Counted from the stretch's first letter, positions 11,479 through 23,112 are shown. The stretch: DNA of 64,000 nucleotides from Nymphaea colorata (GCF_008831285.2 NC_045138.2:18447934-18511933), one strand, 5' to 3'. Numbers and translations are program-made. Notes: generated by a model from the letters alone, not told the origin.

Positions 11479-13825
11479 TCTTGTCCCCAATTCTTGTCCT
11501 CTCCCATCCTCTCTCTCTGTCTCTCTCTCTGTTTCAGAAATATATTGATGCTTGCCTTGACCAGTGGCTCTGAATTTTGCATTCTTAGCTCTAATCTGTA
11601 ATGTAGTTTCAATTGCATGACATTCTCCTGAACAATTTTCAGCACCAATCTCGCGCTCGGCGGTGAACTTCAACGCTGGTTGTAAGACTGCAGCTTCCAA
11701 CATTGTGATGGCCACTGTTATTATGGTAACGCTGCTTTTGCTGACACCCTTGTTCTACTATACCCCCCTTGTTGTGCTCTCCGCCATCATCACTACTGCA
11801 ATGATTGGCCTCATCGATTATGAGTCATTCATCCATCTCTGGAAGGTTGATAAAGCCGATTTCGTTGTCTGCGTAGTTGCCTTCCTTGGGGTTGTCTTTT
11901 GGAATGTAGAGATTGGCCTCATCATTGCGGTAAGTGTTCTGATCATCTGAAAACCTCTAAGTACATATTCCATGTTTGTGTTCTTGTTTAATTAGAAAGT
12001 GCTTAATTACAGGCCGTGAAACCTTACTGGAAACATGTTTTAAGACTTAAGAGTTCGAAGTATCACGAGTCCTACCCAATTCATAGAGTGTTTTTCGGCA
12101 CAGGCACAATATTGGTTCATCTGTGATCTAAATAATAGAAGCATTATTAACTGTGATTATGATAACAATCGTGATGAACTGCCTTGTTTCTTTTGCAGGT
12201 TGCTCTGTCTGTGGTGAGACTTATTCTCTTCATTGCAAGGCCTCGAACTTCAGTTCTTGGCAGTATCGCCGACTCTGAAATCTACCGAAGTCTCATCCAG
12301 TACCCAACTGCCACACGCATTCCTGGCATTCTTGTCCTTCAAATTGATTCACCAGTGTACTTTGCAAATGCAAGCTATCTGAGGGAAAGGTTAGATTCAT
12401 TCTTAGTTCTTTCCATGGTTGTTTAGAGTGCTACAGACTGTGTAAATGTTGCTCACAGATATCTTAAAATTGACTCTTGTGCTCTCCACTTTCTTAGAAT
12501 CTTAAGGTGGATTGATGAGGAAGAGGATAGGCTTAAAGCTTCTGGAGAGGACATCCTCTATTATGTGATCCTTGACATGACTGGTAAGACTATTTCATGG
12601 AAAGTTGATGTTCCACAGCGTGTCATCGGACTTGTGGTATGCGGTGTAGTTCGTTTTGAATAAACAAGAAATTCCATCTTGTCACAGTGATATAGGCCTA
12701 ACTTCACTAGTGCTTCTGCTTCCATGAAAGCACTTTGAGTTGAAAACCCATGAGAGCAGCAGATGTGCAAGCTAGCTATGCTCTGGGGGTGAGCGCACTG
12801 GTTTACTGTTTTTTTGTTGGTGATTGGTGCCACTAAGTCTCACTACATGGGTGCAGTTTCCTTGCGTAAGAAAGGAAAGATATATATAGCAGTAACTGTT
12901 GTATTACTGGATCTGTGTTAACTGGTTGAGTGTTGAATTACAGCGGTGGGAGACATCGATACTAGTGGGATAAGCTTGCTACAGGAGACCAAAAAGAACA
13001 TGGAAAGGAGGGGACTGAAGGTAATAGTACTATTACTTTCTAGATCTCAGTTTTTACTTAAAACAAAAGCCATATGCTTGTTTAAAGTTTAGAAAGCATT
13101 GATTGCTTTACGCAAATGCAATTTGTGTAAGAAAAAACCGAAGGATCAGCACTTTCACCTTCTTGCAATTGCCATGGCAAAGCACCAAGTTATGATTAGG
13201 AGTGCTCAAAGCACCTACACAAATCCTCATTCTGATAACTTTTGGTTTGAAATAGGCGAGAAGATCTGATACAGAGTTACACTTGGATCAAGTTTACGAG
13301 ACTTTTACTCCAGTCTAGACAGATATCTGAATCACTGATTTCCAGATATAATTGTTAGGTTATTAGTCTGGAATGCTAATATCCTTCTTTTTTGCTTCTG
13401 AATCTGAATCCAAATAATGATCAGATCAGCAAATGAATATTTCACTTAATCAGATGATGATCGGCAGATCGCTGCAAGCCTGCAACACACCATTTGTCTT
13501 AGTCTGGCAGTATTTGTGACTAAAGGACTTGGTAGCCTATACACTATACAGATTAGCACGATATTAGATGATAGGAGTAACTAATTAAGGATCCTCATTT
13601 CCCTTCCTGTGATTTATGCAGCTTGCATTAGCAAACCCTGGAAAAGATGTAATGGTGAAATTGGTGAATTCCACATTCGTCGATTCACTAGGCCAAGAAT
13701 GGTTTTTTCTTACTGTGGAAGAAGCAGTAGCCGCTTGCAATTTTATGCTCTGCAAAACTTGTAAACCTCCAGAAATCACCAAATCAAGCACCATTGACAT
13801 AGATGATGCTCATTCCAACGTCTAA
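5893..13825 (+). CDS. SULTR3: SULTR3-type sulfate/anion transporter, copy 2 (complete, 12 exons)
   Basis: Complete proton-coupled anion transporter of the SulP/SLC26 family, plant SULTR3 clade. Exons: 5893-6211, 6406-6613, 6729-6900, 7459-7524, 8170-8283, 10443-10559, 11311-11437, 11643-11929, 12199-12389, 12498-12583, 12944-13020, 13622-13825. Every junction is GT-AG and the joined frame is open for 655 residues, the normal length for this family. Landmarks in order: VPPPEPF and LKETFFPDDPLRRF at the N-terminus, SDLIAGITIASLAIPQGISY (SulP signature), [57 protein letters not shown], then the STAS domain (YVILDMT, AVGDIDTSGIS). An oddity is APISRSAVNF where copy 1 has [10 protein letters not shown]. 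The N-terminus most resembles SULTR3;1/3;2-type proteins, by recollection of the family. The first exons are GC-rich and the last AT-rich. Start chosen as the first ATG after the TATA-like site. Substrate (sulfate or phosphate) and membrane are not readable. Confidence 0.93.
8284..10442 (+). other. Large intron 5 of SULTR3 copy 2 with repeat insertions
   Basis: A 2.16-kb GT-AG intron, far longer than its neighbours. It holds a TTTGGTAGCAGTGACAC-type MITE scrap near 9060, a decayed copy of the GATTCAGATT-rich repeat family seen at 44.7, 45.6 and 61.2 kb (about 9370-9710), a degenerate tandem repeat at 9790-9985 and a GTGGTGGAG-type repeat end near 10050. No coding sequence is seen. Confidence 0.6.
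9790..9985. repeat. Degenerate tandem repeat, GTATGTGGGTAC motif
   Basis: The motif GGTATGTGGGTAC occurs four times, alternating with GTGATCTGCC and ATTACAACC segments at uneven spacing of about 40-60 bases. It lies inside intron 5 of SULTR3 copy 2. Confidence 0.75.
11450..11536. repeat. Intronic (CT)n microsatellite
   Basis: Long CT runs broken by CTTTCTTGTCCCC-like sequence, in intron 7 of SULTR3 copy 2. The matching intron of copy 1 (301-460) has only a short CCTCTCTCT run, so the expansion followed the gene duplication. Confidence 0.85.
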
Positions 13826-15010
13826 TGGTGCAAACATTCGCCATGAATTTGTTGTCATTCCCGAGCAGTAAGCACTGCAGAATCAGATGTGTCTTGCAGT
13901 GTACAGAGGTATAGTTGGTTCCCTAAATATTTGTGAAGGTTTGAAGTTTAGTTGTCATCTTTCTGGCTAATATTTTATGTTGCCATGGAGTGCAATTTGT
14001 AGCTCAATTGTCAAACGGGAAAATAGTTGCTAAAATCATGCATTCCAGTGCCCATTTTACTACGAAAGGGACAGGCAATCAGCATCTCTTAACTCTCTAT
14101 GTTAAAAGAATACTGTTCTGACAAACTTTAGCCTTGCACCAATAGAAAAGAAGGGCAGGAAGTTCAGGTTTCAAAGAATGCAATTACAGTGATAAGTGCC
14201 ATTCATGGAAACTGAATATATCTTAAAAATCTTAAATTAAGTTCTTCCTAATTGTGGTAAATGCCTGAGTTCCTTTGTTGCAGTTATCCCTTTTTGTTTC
14301 TCATAAATCTCACCAAAATCCTAGGAAGGCCTCTATCAAACACTGCATACCCAAATCTGTACTCTCAATCCAATAATGATCCAAGTAGACGAATTATGAT
14401 GCGTCTCTGTGAGTAAAATGTATTGCGCAATAAAGTGGACTAAAACGCAACAACTATGTTTCTTGAATCATGGTTGTCTCAGAAACAGAAAAGATCAATT
14501 AAAGAGCATCAATACGAGACATTCACACTGAAGTAATATGCAGAAACTTTCAAACATGTGAAATCTTTTAAAGACATCACAGGAAGGTAAAAAATTATCA
14601 GTTGCCGGAGTACTGAGATGTTTATTGAGGTGCCAGAGGAGAATTTCTTTTCCTCATTAAAAAGCAGAACCATGTTAAGCGCAATAGACAAAGAACAACA
14701 AAAAATATTTGACGGGGAGGAGGAAGAATAAAAAGGAATTCCATATTCAGGGAGTGTGCATTGCTATAGTAGATGTGCAGAAGGGCAGAACGGACTTCCA
14801 TGTTCAGGGCGTGTGCATTGCTATCGCAACCTCACAGACAGAAGAAAGACATCATCTATCCAGAAGATATTAACTGAAATTTTTGTTGACCTTTTTTTCT
14901 AATTTATGGTAATTTCTAACAAAACAATCAAGAAAAAGATGCCCAACATAATAATTTGAAAAAAAAAAAGAACTTGAACAACAGAGATCAGTAGCCCGAA
15001 CCGTACTAGC
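13826..15010. other. 3' flank of SULTR3 copy 2, homologous to 2293-4200
   Basis: Diverged copy of the flank after copy 1, with shared blocks up to about 14970 (AACAATCAAGAAAAA, then CAACATAATAATTTG). It marks the minimum right end of the tandem duplication. No gene is seen. Confidence 0.65.
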
Positions 15011-15237
15011 AATTTTGTTTCAACTGAAAAAGCAACAAAAATAATTAAAACAAAAAGAAATTGGGTGTTCGAATATTCAAGAATAAGAGCTCATAAAAAA
15101 CATTATAATGAAATAAACTTACAAGGAATTTTGTTTCAACTGAAAAACAACAAAAATAATTAAAAAACGAAGTTGGGTGTTCGAATATTCAAGAATAAAA
15201 GCTCATAAGAACATCATAATGAAAAGAAATGCCAATT
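15011..15237. repeat. Tandem duplication, about 116-bp unit, two copies
   Basis: AATTTTGTTTCAACTGAAAA begins at 15011 and again at 15127. Both units continue with GGGTGTTCGAATATTCAAGA and AGCTCATAA. The two copies differ by a few substitutions and short indels. Confidence 0.85.
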
Positions 15238-16375
15238 CCACGTCTCAAAGAGCTTTGGGCAAGTGATATTCGAAACCCAGCAACATGAGGAAACGCCAGA
15301 CAACAATGTGTGGGAGGGAGGGAGGAAATAATGGCCAATTAACATAACATCCAACACTCGTTTGTAATAAGTCGGATTTTACTAAATACTAAACGGTAGG
15401 CGCAGGTTTAAATTTTTTATTTAGTTATGAAACTGCATATTAAACCAAGATCCAATAAACAATTTAAATTTGATTCTTTTACTAAATTCGACTAATTAAT
15501 GGATTCAAATTAATGATCTAATGTATCCGATATTCCATTTGCATCATTACCACAAGTTGAATTCTTAACAGTCTGGGTCCGCAGAAATCAACCATAGTTT
15601 GAATTATATTTTTGCTGAAGACTATCAAAAAAGCTCTTCTGTTGCTTTTATGAAAATTACTTTTGCAATGTCTTCGGTTCAACGTTTAAATTTTTTAAAT
15701 AATCATATGAAACTTTGTCTGATTTAATTTTTGTTTAGATTACAACTCACGTTAGGGAGGATTTACATGTTCCATCCTTCGAGAATACGTTAGAATCTAA
15801 GCTCAAGATCATGGAAAGTATTTTGAAAAAGTAACGAACCTAACTCAAACTTGGCTCCTCCACATAAAGTTTTTAGACTCTAAGAATGCTAGGTCTTGGC
15901 AGACCCTACCTGAACTTGGATCCTTTATCCAGAGCTTTTTAATTTAGATGCGACTTGTCATTGAAGAAAAACTATGTTTCTTAAGAGTATACGCTAAATA
16001 GTCTTCTACTTAGGGGACAGGACGGACCATATGTGAACACAGCAAGGGACACCTTATAGCATTTACCAGCAAAAAATTCTTTCTTCTTTTTTAATTGATT
16101 ACCATTGTGCCCATCACTAGAGACCTTGGGTAGGCGAGGGAGAGAAAGAGAGAGATCAGATCCGAGATTGCCTACTGGGGAAGAACAGGAGCATCGAATG
16201 TGGACTATCTAGCAACCTATATTAGTTGGAAAGGAGATAAAATAAGATACCAAGAATGTAATTGGAATAATAGAAGATAGCCCACATCTCAAAAGGGTCG
16301 CAAGCCTGCCCATTTTATATCCTAGGAATTTTGAATGATGAGAATTTCCCACATTGAGCAACAAATAGTTTGTTA

Positions 16376-16378
<3 letters not shown>

Positions 16379-16455
<77 letters not shown>
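16379..16455. repeat. (TA)n(GA)n compound microsatellite
   Basis: About 50 bases of TA followed directly by about 25 bases of GA. A second GA run is at 16620-16641, just before the inverted-repeat element end at 16645. Confidence 0.95.
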
Positions 16456-16459
<4 letters not shown>

Positions 16460-16644
16460 GACAATAATTGGTCCACTTAGCCTTCATAATGGCACCCTAA
16501 TCCCAAATTTAACATTCCTCAATACCATCAAGATAACACCCTCTAAGAATTGAACTAGAATGTAACTATAACACGCCACTCAACCCAACAAATTGTGATA
16601 CTCATCACTTGGTATGAGTGTGAGAGAGAGAGAGAGAGAGAAAT

Positions 16645-16850
16645 GGGTAGAAACCAGACTATTAAGTCAGGGACAAAAACCAGACCTCTTAATTTTTTGC
16701 TACAAAGTATTTCAAATAAAATATAGACATCCTAACATATTTATAAAAACTATTTTGATATAAAACATGTTTTGATTCAAATTGTTTTTATGAAAAATAT
16801 AGCATTTTTTATTATCAAGAAGTTGATGCTATGGGAGCAGCCAAATGTAC
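16645..16850 (+). mobile_element. End fragment of a small inverted-repeat element (GGGAYAAAAACCAG family)
   Basis: Begins TAGAAACCAGACTATTAAGT and GGGACAAAAACCAGAC, then an interior with TATTTATAAAAACTATTTTG. The same end and interior occur at 46621-46760 (+) and in reverse at about 48460-48612. Class unknown. Confidence 0.55.
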
Positions 16851-17905
16851 CACAGACCCAATCCATTGTACCTTTAATATTTTGTAGCAAATAAAACAAG
16901 CATCTTCAATTCAAGTTTTGAATAGCACATGTATTTTGTACATCAACACTTCAGTTACCTTGACCTTCTACTTGCCCTAAGATGGTCAATATGTTGCACT
17001 TGAGCGAGAGTCGATGCACCTCTGATAATTAATTCTCAGAAATAGTAAAAGTTAAGATTGATCAAGAAAACAATTGTCTGTAAGGTAAATATTTTGCATG
17101 AGATTCTTCAAGCTGGAAAAAGAAAAAAGAAAACATGAAGTCGCATAAAAATATCTAACAAGCTAGATTTTCTATCACAAAATGTCTGGGCAAGCAGACA
17201 TCTACGAGATATTGAATCTTTGACCATGCAATATAATTAAAGTTTTAACTCTTAAGTGAACAGAGCTCTTAAATGAAGGTATTATCTAAAGTACATATCA
17301 TAAAAAATGCATCACTTCTTGATTATTGAGGAAAAAATAAAATAAAACAAAGTTAGATTCAACAAGAGACGCCCTTCTAAAATAAGATAAAGTTAGATTA
17401 AAGAAGACATGCCCTTCCAAGGAAGGACCCCTGTAATAGTTGGTGGGGAACAATAGCAGTTCTAGAAGCGAAATCGCCAACTCTTTCGCCTGCCAACAAT
17501 CAACGAGTTTGGTTTCGCTTGCTACCCCTCGAATCTATTCAAGTGGAATCAAATTAGTTAGACCTTCTTGCATGTGTACACTTTATCCTAAGCATAGCTG
17601 CACCAAACACCGGCCTTTTTTGAAGCTTCTTAGCAAAGTCATGTACCAACAACTCAAATAAAATCATCTCAATTATTTGAGAAGTTCTCTGTTTGATCTC
17701 TGCTATATAAAATTCATGTTACCAAAAAAGAAATTTTCAAGCATATCCAACTTGGAAATACCTTTTACCAACAATTTCCATTAAACAAAACATCCATTAC
17801 TAACTTAGACACTTATCTCTATGGTGACTGGATGGTATTAAAATTTTAATCACCTGCCAAACGATAAAAGACAAGAACGTAGTTAGGCTATGGCTTTCCA
17901 AAGAT

Positions 17906-17912
17906 TATAAAT
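17906..17912 (+). promoter_or_regulatory. Candidate TATA box of LRX-like gene A
   Basis: TATAAAT, 137 bases before the ATG at 18049, followed by C/T-rich sequence typical of a plant 5' UTR. Positional call only. Confidence 0.45.
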
Positions 17913-18048
17913 CCGAATCCTCCCTCCCTATCACTTCCAATTTGATCGGTTCTCTCTTCTTCATCCTCATACTGTTCTATCTTTGTTTCTCGCATGGAAT
18001 CACCAGTAATGTACACCACCAAATAGGCTGCAACCCTGCACCGAATCG

Positions 18049-19239
18049 ATGGCATTCCACCATCTTCTACCTTTCTTCCTTGTCCTCTTGGCCCTCCCAC
18101 TAGCTTCCAGGGCCACCTTCCCCAACTCTCGTCTGCACAATGCCTACATTGCGCTGCATTCATGGAAGAAAGTCATCTTCTCCGACCCGAACAACGTCAC
18201 CGGAAACTGGGTCGGCCACGACGTTTGCAAATACACCGGCGTCTTCTGCGCCCCGGCCATCGATGACAACTGCACCACGGTGGTGGCCGGCATTGACCTC
18301 AACCACAAGGACATCGCCGGCGAGTTGCCGGAGTCACTAGGCCGACTTACCGATCTGGCTCTCTTCCACATCAACTCCAATCGGTTCTGCGGCAGGATCC
18401 CCAAGTGCTTCAAGCACCTACACCTCCTATTCGAGCTCGACCTGAGCAACAACCGGTTCGTCGGAAAGTTCCCAAACGCACTCCTGTCTCTCCACAACCT
18501 CAGGTACCTCGACATCCGGTTCAACGAGTTCGAGGGGCGACTCCCCTCGAAGCTCTTTAACATGAACTTGGACGCGTTGTTCTTGAACAATAACAGGTTC
18601 TTGACGACGCTGCCGGAAAATATAGGGAACCTGTCGGTCTCCGTGGTGGTGCTCGCTAACAATAACATAAAGGGTTGCCTGCCAAACTTCTTAGGGAGGC
18701 TGAGCTCCACCGTGCAGGAGCTCCTGCTGCTTAATAACAACCTGAGTTCTTGCATCCCGGAGGAGATAGGTCGCCTGAAGAACCTAAGGGTTTTGGATTT
18801 AGGGTCCAATAAGCTCGTGGGACCTTTACCGGAGAGCATAGGGTATTTAACGAACCTGGAGCAGCTGAACGTGGCTCACAACAGGCTCACCGGGGAGATT
18901 CCGGCGAGCATCTGTGAGCTGCCGAAGCTCAAGAATTTCACCTACTCTTACAATTACTTCTGCGATGAACCCGCCTGCTGCTTGAAACTACCCTGGAGGA
19001 ACGTCAGATCCGACGACCGACAGAACTGCATCCCCTATCAGTCGGAACAGAGGGCAGTGGCGGAGTGCGAGGCGTTCCTCAGTCACCCAGTTGACTGCCA
19101 GTCTGTAAGCTGCCGCCGGAAACCGCCACCTCCACCATCTTCTCCTCCTCCACCTCCTCCTCCGCCACCACCACCGCCGCCGCTGATATGGCCATCTCCT
19201 CCTCCACCATCCCCACACTATGAATTACCATACCCCTGA
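18049..19239 (+). CDS. Leucine-rich repeat extensin-like protein A (short proline tail)
   Basis: Intronless, 396 residues; secreted cell-wall LRR protein of the LRX/At4g06744-like group. Residues 1-22 are a signal peptide with a leucine-rich core ending near SRA. An N-terminal cap (about 23-78) carries the paired cysteines of plant LRR caps (VGHDVCKYTGVFC) and possible N-glycosylation sites (NVTG, NCTT). About ten LRRs fill residues 79-298 (LPESLGRLTDLALFHINSNR and similar). A cysteine-rich hinge follows (about 305-365, including HPVDCQSVSC), then a tail at 369-396 with long proline runs and one SPPPP motif. LRX proteins bind wall components and RALF peptides through the LRR part while the extensin part anchors them. 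This tail is very short and has few SPPPP repeats, so crosslinking would be weak. The start is the first ATG of the frame that gives a good signal peptide. Confidence 0.9.
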   Translation: MAFHHLLPFFLVLLALPLASRATFPNSRLHNAYIALHSWKKVIFSDPNNVTGNWVGHDVCKYTGVFCAPAIDDNCTTVVAGIDLNHKDIAGELPESLGRLTDLALFHINSNRFCGRIPKCFKHLHLLFELDLSNNRFVGKFPNALLSLHNLRYLDIRFNEFEGRLPSKLFNMNLDALFLNNNRFLTTLPENIGNLSVSVVVLANNNIKGCLPNFLGRLSSTVQELLLLNNNLSSCIPEEIGRLKNLRVLDLGSNKLVGPLPESIGYLTNLEQLNVAHNRLTGEIPASICELPKLKNFTYSYNYFCDEPACCLKLPWRNVRSDDRQNCIPYQSEQRAVAECEAFLSHPVDCQSVSCRRKPPPPPSSPPPPPPPPPPPPPLIWPSPPPPSPHYELPYP

Positions 19240-19379
19240 TTGCGTGCGAAGCTAGTGCAATCTACAGCGTCTGTGTTCTTCTTCCGTTGGATTAACGTTG
19301 CCTTTTTCCTTTATAATGAGATGAAGTGAAGGAAAAGAATGATGTATGAGCAAAAATGGGAGCGCGATTTAATCGAAGC

Positions 19380-19418
19380 AATAAAACAGCAATGTTTTTT
19401 CTGTTGAGAGAGTAATAA
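19380..19418 (+). terminator. Candidate poly(A) signals of LRX-like gene A
   Basis: AATAAA at 19380-19385 and again at 19413-19418, about 140-180 bases past the stop codon in AT-rich sequence. Inferred from motif and spacing. Confidence 0.4.
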
Positions 19419-19439
19419 AAGTAGCATTTCCGTATTTGA

Positions 19440-20029
19440 TTTGCAGTCTTTCATTGTTTACTATCAGGTAACGAGAACTCACTGCCGCTAACGATGCCAG
19501 CCGGTTACTAATATGGAGAACCACATCCAAATTTGGGTTCGGAATACTAACATCTAAACTAATATAAATTTGTTTCCAAACAAGGTTGGATTAAGTAAAG
19601 TTGAATCCAAATAAGAATACATTTTCTTGTGCCGGATACCTACAAAAGATGTCAAGCATTAATGCTACTTAATTGTCATGGTATTTTTTATTTTCTCATG
19701 TCATACATCTAATGAGCGAGAAAGTGGTATAGAGCGGCGAATGAGAGAAATCTGGGTTATTCAATTTTAATCTTGAAAAATTTATAGTAAAAAAGCTTCC
19801 TAACTCATAGTTGGATAATAGAGGACCACCGGACTTGTGGACTTCAACAATGAGGCGCATATCAGTCCGCAACACGAAGAGCCGCTTCAACAATAAACAT
19901 TAAAATATTAATCAAAGTACAATGCTACCCCTCTTCAAAAAATTTATTTATTTAAAAACGTCAATAATTTTTATTTGTTTTTTAAAGAAAACCTCGTTGA
20001 CGAACTATTTGAGATCAGGGTCAACTATA
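19440..20029. other. Gene-free spacer
   Basis: AT-rich, with a short TTCGGAATACTAACATC / CAAATAAGAATAC segment like the dispersed GATTCAGATT family. Nothing else is recognised. Confidence 0.5.
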
Positions 20030-20390
20030 ATGGAGCTCAACTCAGTCTACTTGAAGCCCGAGATTTTTCAGGCGTTTCTTGACTTTCTTCCGGGCAGGGA
20101 CTCGCTGCCCTTGATTAGGAGCTCCTACGGTAAGATCTCGTCGTCCGGGCAAGGCCCTCCGACGGTGTAGTCTATGTAGCGGCGATGTTGGGCTTGTGGG
20201 CGGTAACGAACTCAAGGTATTCCTTTGGATGGGATGGAGCCCTCTTCGTGGAGGTCATAAGCAAAGACACCAGCTTCTGGGGATGCTTCACCGAGGCGGA
20301 GAGACGGTGGAGCAGAGCTCTCAACGAAGACGGAAGAGACCGTTTTTGTGCATTAGGTTTCTCTTTCCTTTTTTTTCTCCTTTTCATTTA
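20030..20390 (-). pseudogene. Methyltransferase-like gene fragment (At1g29790 type), frameshifted
   Basis: On the - strand one frame reads HPKEYLEFVTAHKPNIAA and the next frame continues YIDYTVGGPCPDDEILP, then after a stop ELLIKGSESLPGRK. The pattern GGPCPDD...L..KG.E.LPRR is, from memory, typical of a plant SAM-dependent methyltransferase group with CPDD and CEPLPRRRC motifs. At least one frameshift and an internal TAG break it, and the usual final cysteine region is lost (SRNA, stop). It is a relic of about 120 codons, far shorter than the family. The family assignment is inference from a short motif; a different source gene is possible. Confidence 0.4.
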
Positions 20391-23100
20391 ATAATTAATT
20401 AGAACGTGCCTGGAGAACTTGGGGACGAGGAGCAACTCTGGTTGCAGGCCTCTGCATAATGCATCCAAGAATGGGCACCCCGGTGATCAATTTTTGCTTT
20501 AATCAGGGACTGGTTTTTTTTTTTCATATTAAAAAATGGTGTCTTCGTTTGTGTGTTTTTCTATGGTTGATCATGTTGAAGCAAATATTTTGTTTTTCTA
20601 TTTTTTTCGAATCGTCTATTTGTCTTCTAGAATGGTATTCCCGTTTGTTGATTGTTCTTGGGGTGTTGCAGGGAGACCATTGGAACTAAAGACCGTCAAA
20701 TTCCAAAGTGACGTGTTCCAATGCCCGGGTGTGGTGTTGATCTTCTTAGGTCAAAACTAATTTGCCAGTGCATTATATGTGTCCAGTCCTTTTCTTTGTG
20801 GCATCCAAGAGTTGCACTGTTGCAGATAAAACCCTTTCTTTTACCCAAGATTATACGTTAAATGCATTTTTTTTGTTATTAGAGAGAAAGTGTGCAACTT
20901 TACCTCTGCTGCATTGCAAAATCGTAAAAGAAAATGCAAGAAACGGAATTAGTAGCAATCCAGGGTTTATCTTCAATTTTCTTTCAGTATCCTTAGAATG
21001 GACTGTGGTAACTTTACTTCTGTAGCTTTTAGTGAATTTCTTTCTTTATTCTTTTTTTTTTCCTTCTATGTCTTTGTGAAAAGCTTAAGTTAAGCTTATT
21101 ACACCACGCGTCTGGAGTTTGCTTTTGAATTATCTCATCATGGAGAAGAAACTTCTGCTTCACGTATTACAAGGTTTCCTTCTGACAGTGGAAGTAGCAC
21201 TAACTAATGACATGCTGTCTATGTATGTCCTTGTACGCACATGGTTTTCCATCTAAAGCCTTCACTATAAAGGTGCAATCCAGGTTGTTACCCAATTTCA
21301 CTGTGCTGGAGCTGGATAGACTGAGGATGTCTCGACCTTGTATATCTTCGGAAGAACTGGGTGCTAAGGCTACTCAGTCTTTTATTTGGCCTCCAAGTAC
21401 CATACAATGTGAGATGCCTTTCTTTCTTCTTAAAACTGTTAGGAATTATACTCTGTAAGCTTACTTTGATTGATAGAGTAATATCACAATATATAAAGTT
21501 TTTCTCAGTTTGTCTTAATTCTTAAGTATTTCTGTCTTATCTCTATGTAGATCGACTCCTGCTGATCTTTTGTGCCTTGTCATTTTACTTAGTTGGTGAA
21601 CTTAGTACGGTAGTACCTAAAAAGTCTTGCTATTCCATTGGTGAACTTATTAGCTCCAATCACCAGTTTCACAGCAAAGTGCATGTGTTCATCTAAATTT
21701 TGAGAAGAGTTTCTGCTACTAATATGGTTATAGCAGAAAGATCATAAAAATTTAAAGGTATTCGATATTGAGATTCAAATATATTTGCAATATATGAAGG
21801 CAACAGAGGCATTCCCCTGCAGACATTTTTTGAAGGTAACAGAGTGCAAAGGTAACACACATTTCAATACTTTTGGGTAATCTTGAAAAGGTTTGTTCTT
21901 GGACTATGTAAAGTGCAAATTATTCTCTGCTATCAAATGGGGACGATGAGTAGCTCCCCAACCATCACAAAGCATTTCTGCTCATAATGCCTCAATTTCT
22001 GTTGCCGAATTTTTAAATCTTGGAATATGTGGAAGAGCAAATTTTTTGTTCATTCTAGCTTCTTACTTGTTGATTTTCTTGTTCGGTGAACTGGCACAAG
22101 CCGTTTATTAGCAGAATACTTGTCCTAAGGTGATATTTCTTTGTTTTTGCATCACACCTTAATGCTGGGATTACCACAACGTAGAATTTCTACAGGATTG
22201 ACTTTTTCCTTGAGCATATTTATTGTAATACTGAATTTTTTTTTACTAGTGTAATAGTTGGAGGAAAAGAACGTGTTGAATATGCCTTATCTTCTTCAGA
22301 ATCTAAATAGTATTTCATCGAGGTTAAAAGGTATCAAGTCATAGCACGATGTTGACTTCTTGAATCACACCTCAAGACATCATTTTCTTTATTGTAAACT
22401 TAATTTTCATCATTTTTCTAACCCTAAAATGTTCCTGGATGGATACCATTTTTAAATGCATATTTATCCATCATAATTGAAACCATGTCTTGCATAAGCA
22501 TCGCAGGAACTAGTCTCACTATCTGATAGCTCGTCTCTAAATGACACAAAAAATTTGCACTACAGGCACGTAGCCTTGCAAATATCTGCTTGATTTGAAA
22601 GCTAATGGTATGCCTCCAATTGTATGTTAGATGATGCTTTTTATCATCATGTTCATTGAGGTTGAAATGAATCTTTGTTGTATAGAGCAGTGTAAATAGG
22701 ATAAGGTTAATGTTCTTGTGTTTTGCATGTCTGCAAGTCTTTTACAAGTGGCATTTGAGAGTATGGATTAAGGAATATTCAGCAGACTTGGTCATGTGGC
22801 ATTTTTATATTTAACCTCGCAACAGGTCTCCGACTCTCCTGCTATTGTGATTGCACATCATAATCTATAAGGTTTTTCACACCTACATTTGACAATCTTG
22901 AATTGTTGAAGGATGGTCTTCCTGGAGCCTTTTGTAAACCACAGGAGTGCTAGCAGTGCATGAAGTCATCCGTATTTTAACTAGAAAACCTATGGAGGCG
23001 AAGTTTGGTCTTCTATATTTTGTTCCTACTTCCTAGCTGGCAGGTTAGATTATCTACTTCGCTACTTCTCAGTGTTTCAACATTTAGCCCTATTCTACTT
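20391..23100. other. Spacer of unclear origin, T-rich
   Basis: Intron-like T-rich sequence with no recognisable coding segment on either strand. It could be intron sequence of the broken gene that left the CXC exon at 23113, because T-runs and short open frames alternate, but no second exon can be identified. Confidence 0.4.
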
Positions 23101-23112
23101 TGTTTTCGGAGG

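Larger units (their letters stand above)
15238..17880. other. AT-rich intergenic stretch
   Basis: No gene is supported. It contains a (TA)n(GA)n microsatellite, one end of the AAAAACCAG inverted-repeat family at about 16645, and otherwise anonymous AT-rich sequence. Confidence 0.6.

Noticed and set aside
18144-18839. 231-codon open frame on the - strand across LRX-like gene A
   Set aside because: Shadow of the LRR coding frame; the same occurs opposite LRX-like gene C at 57769-58479.
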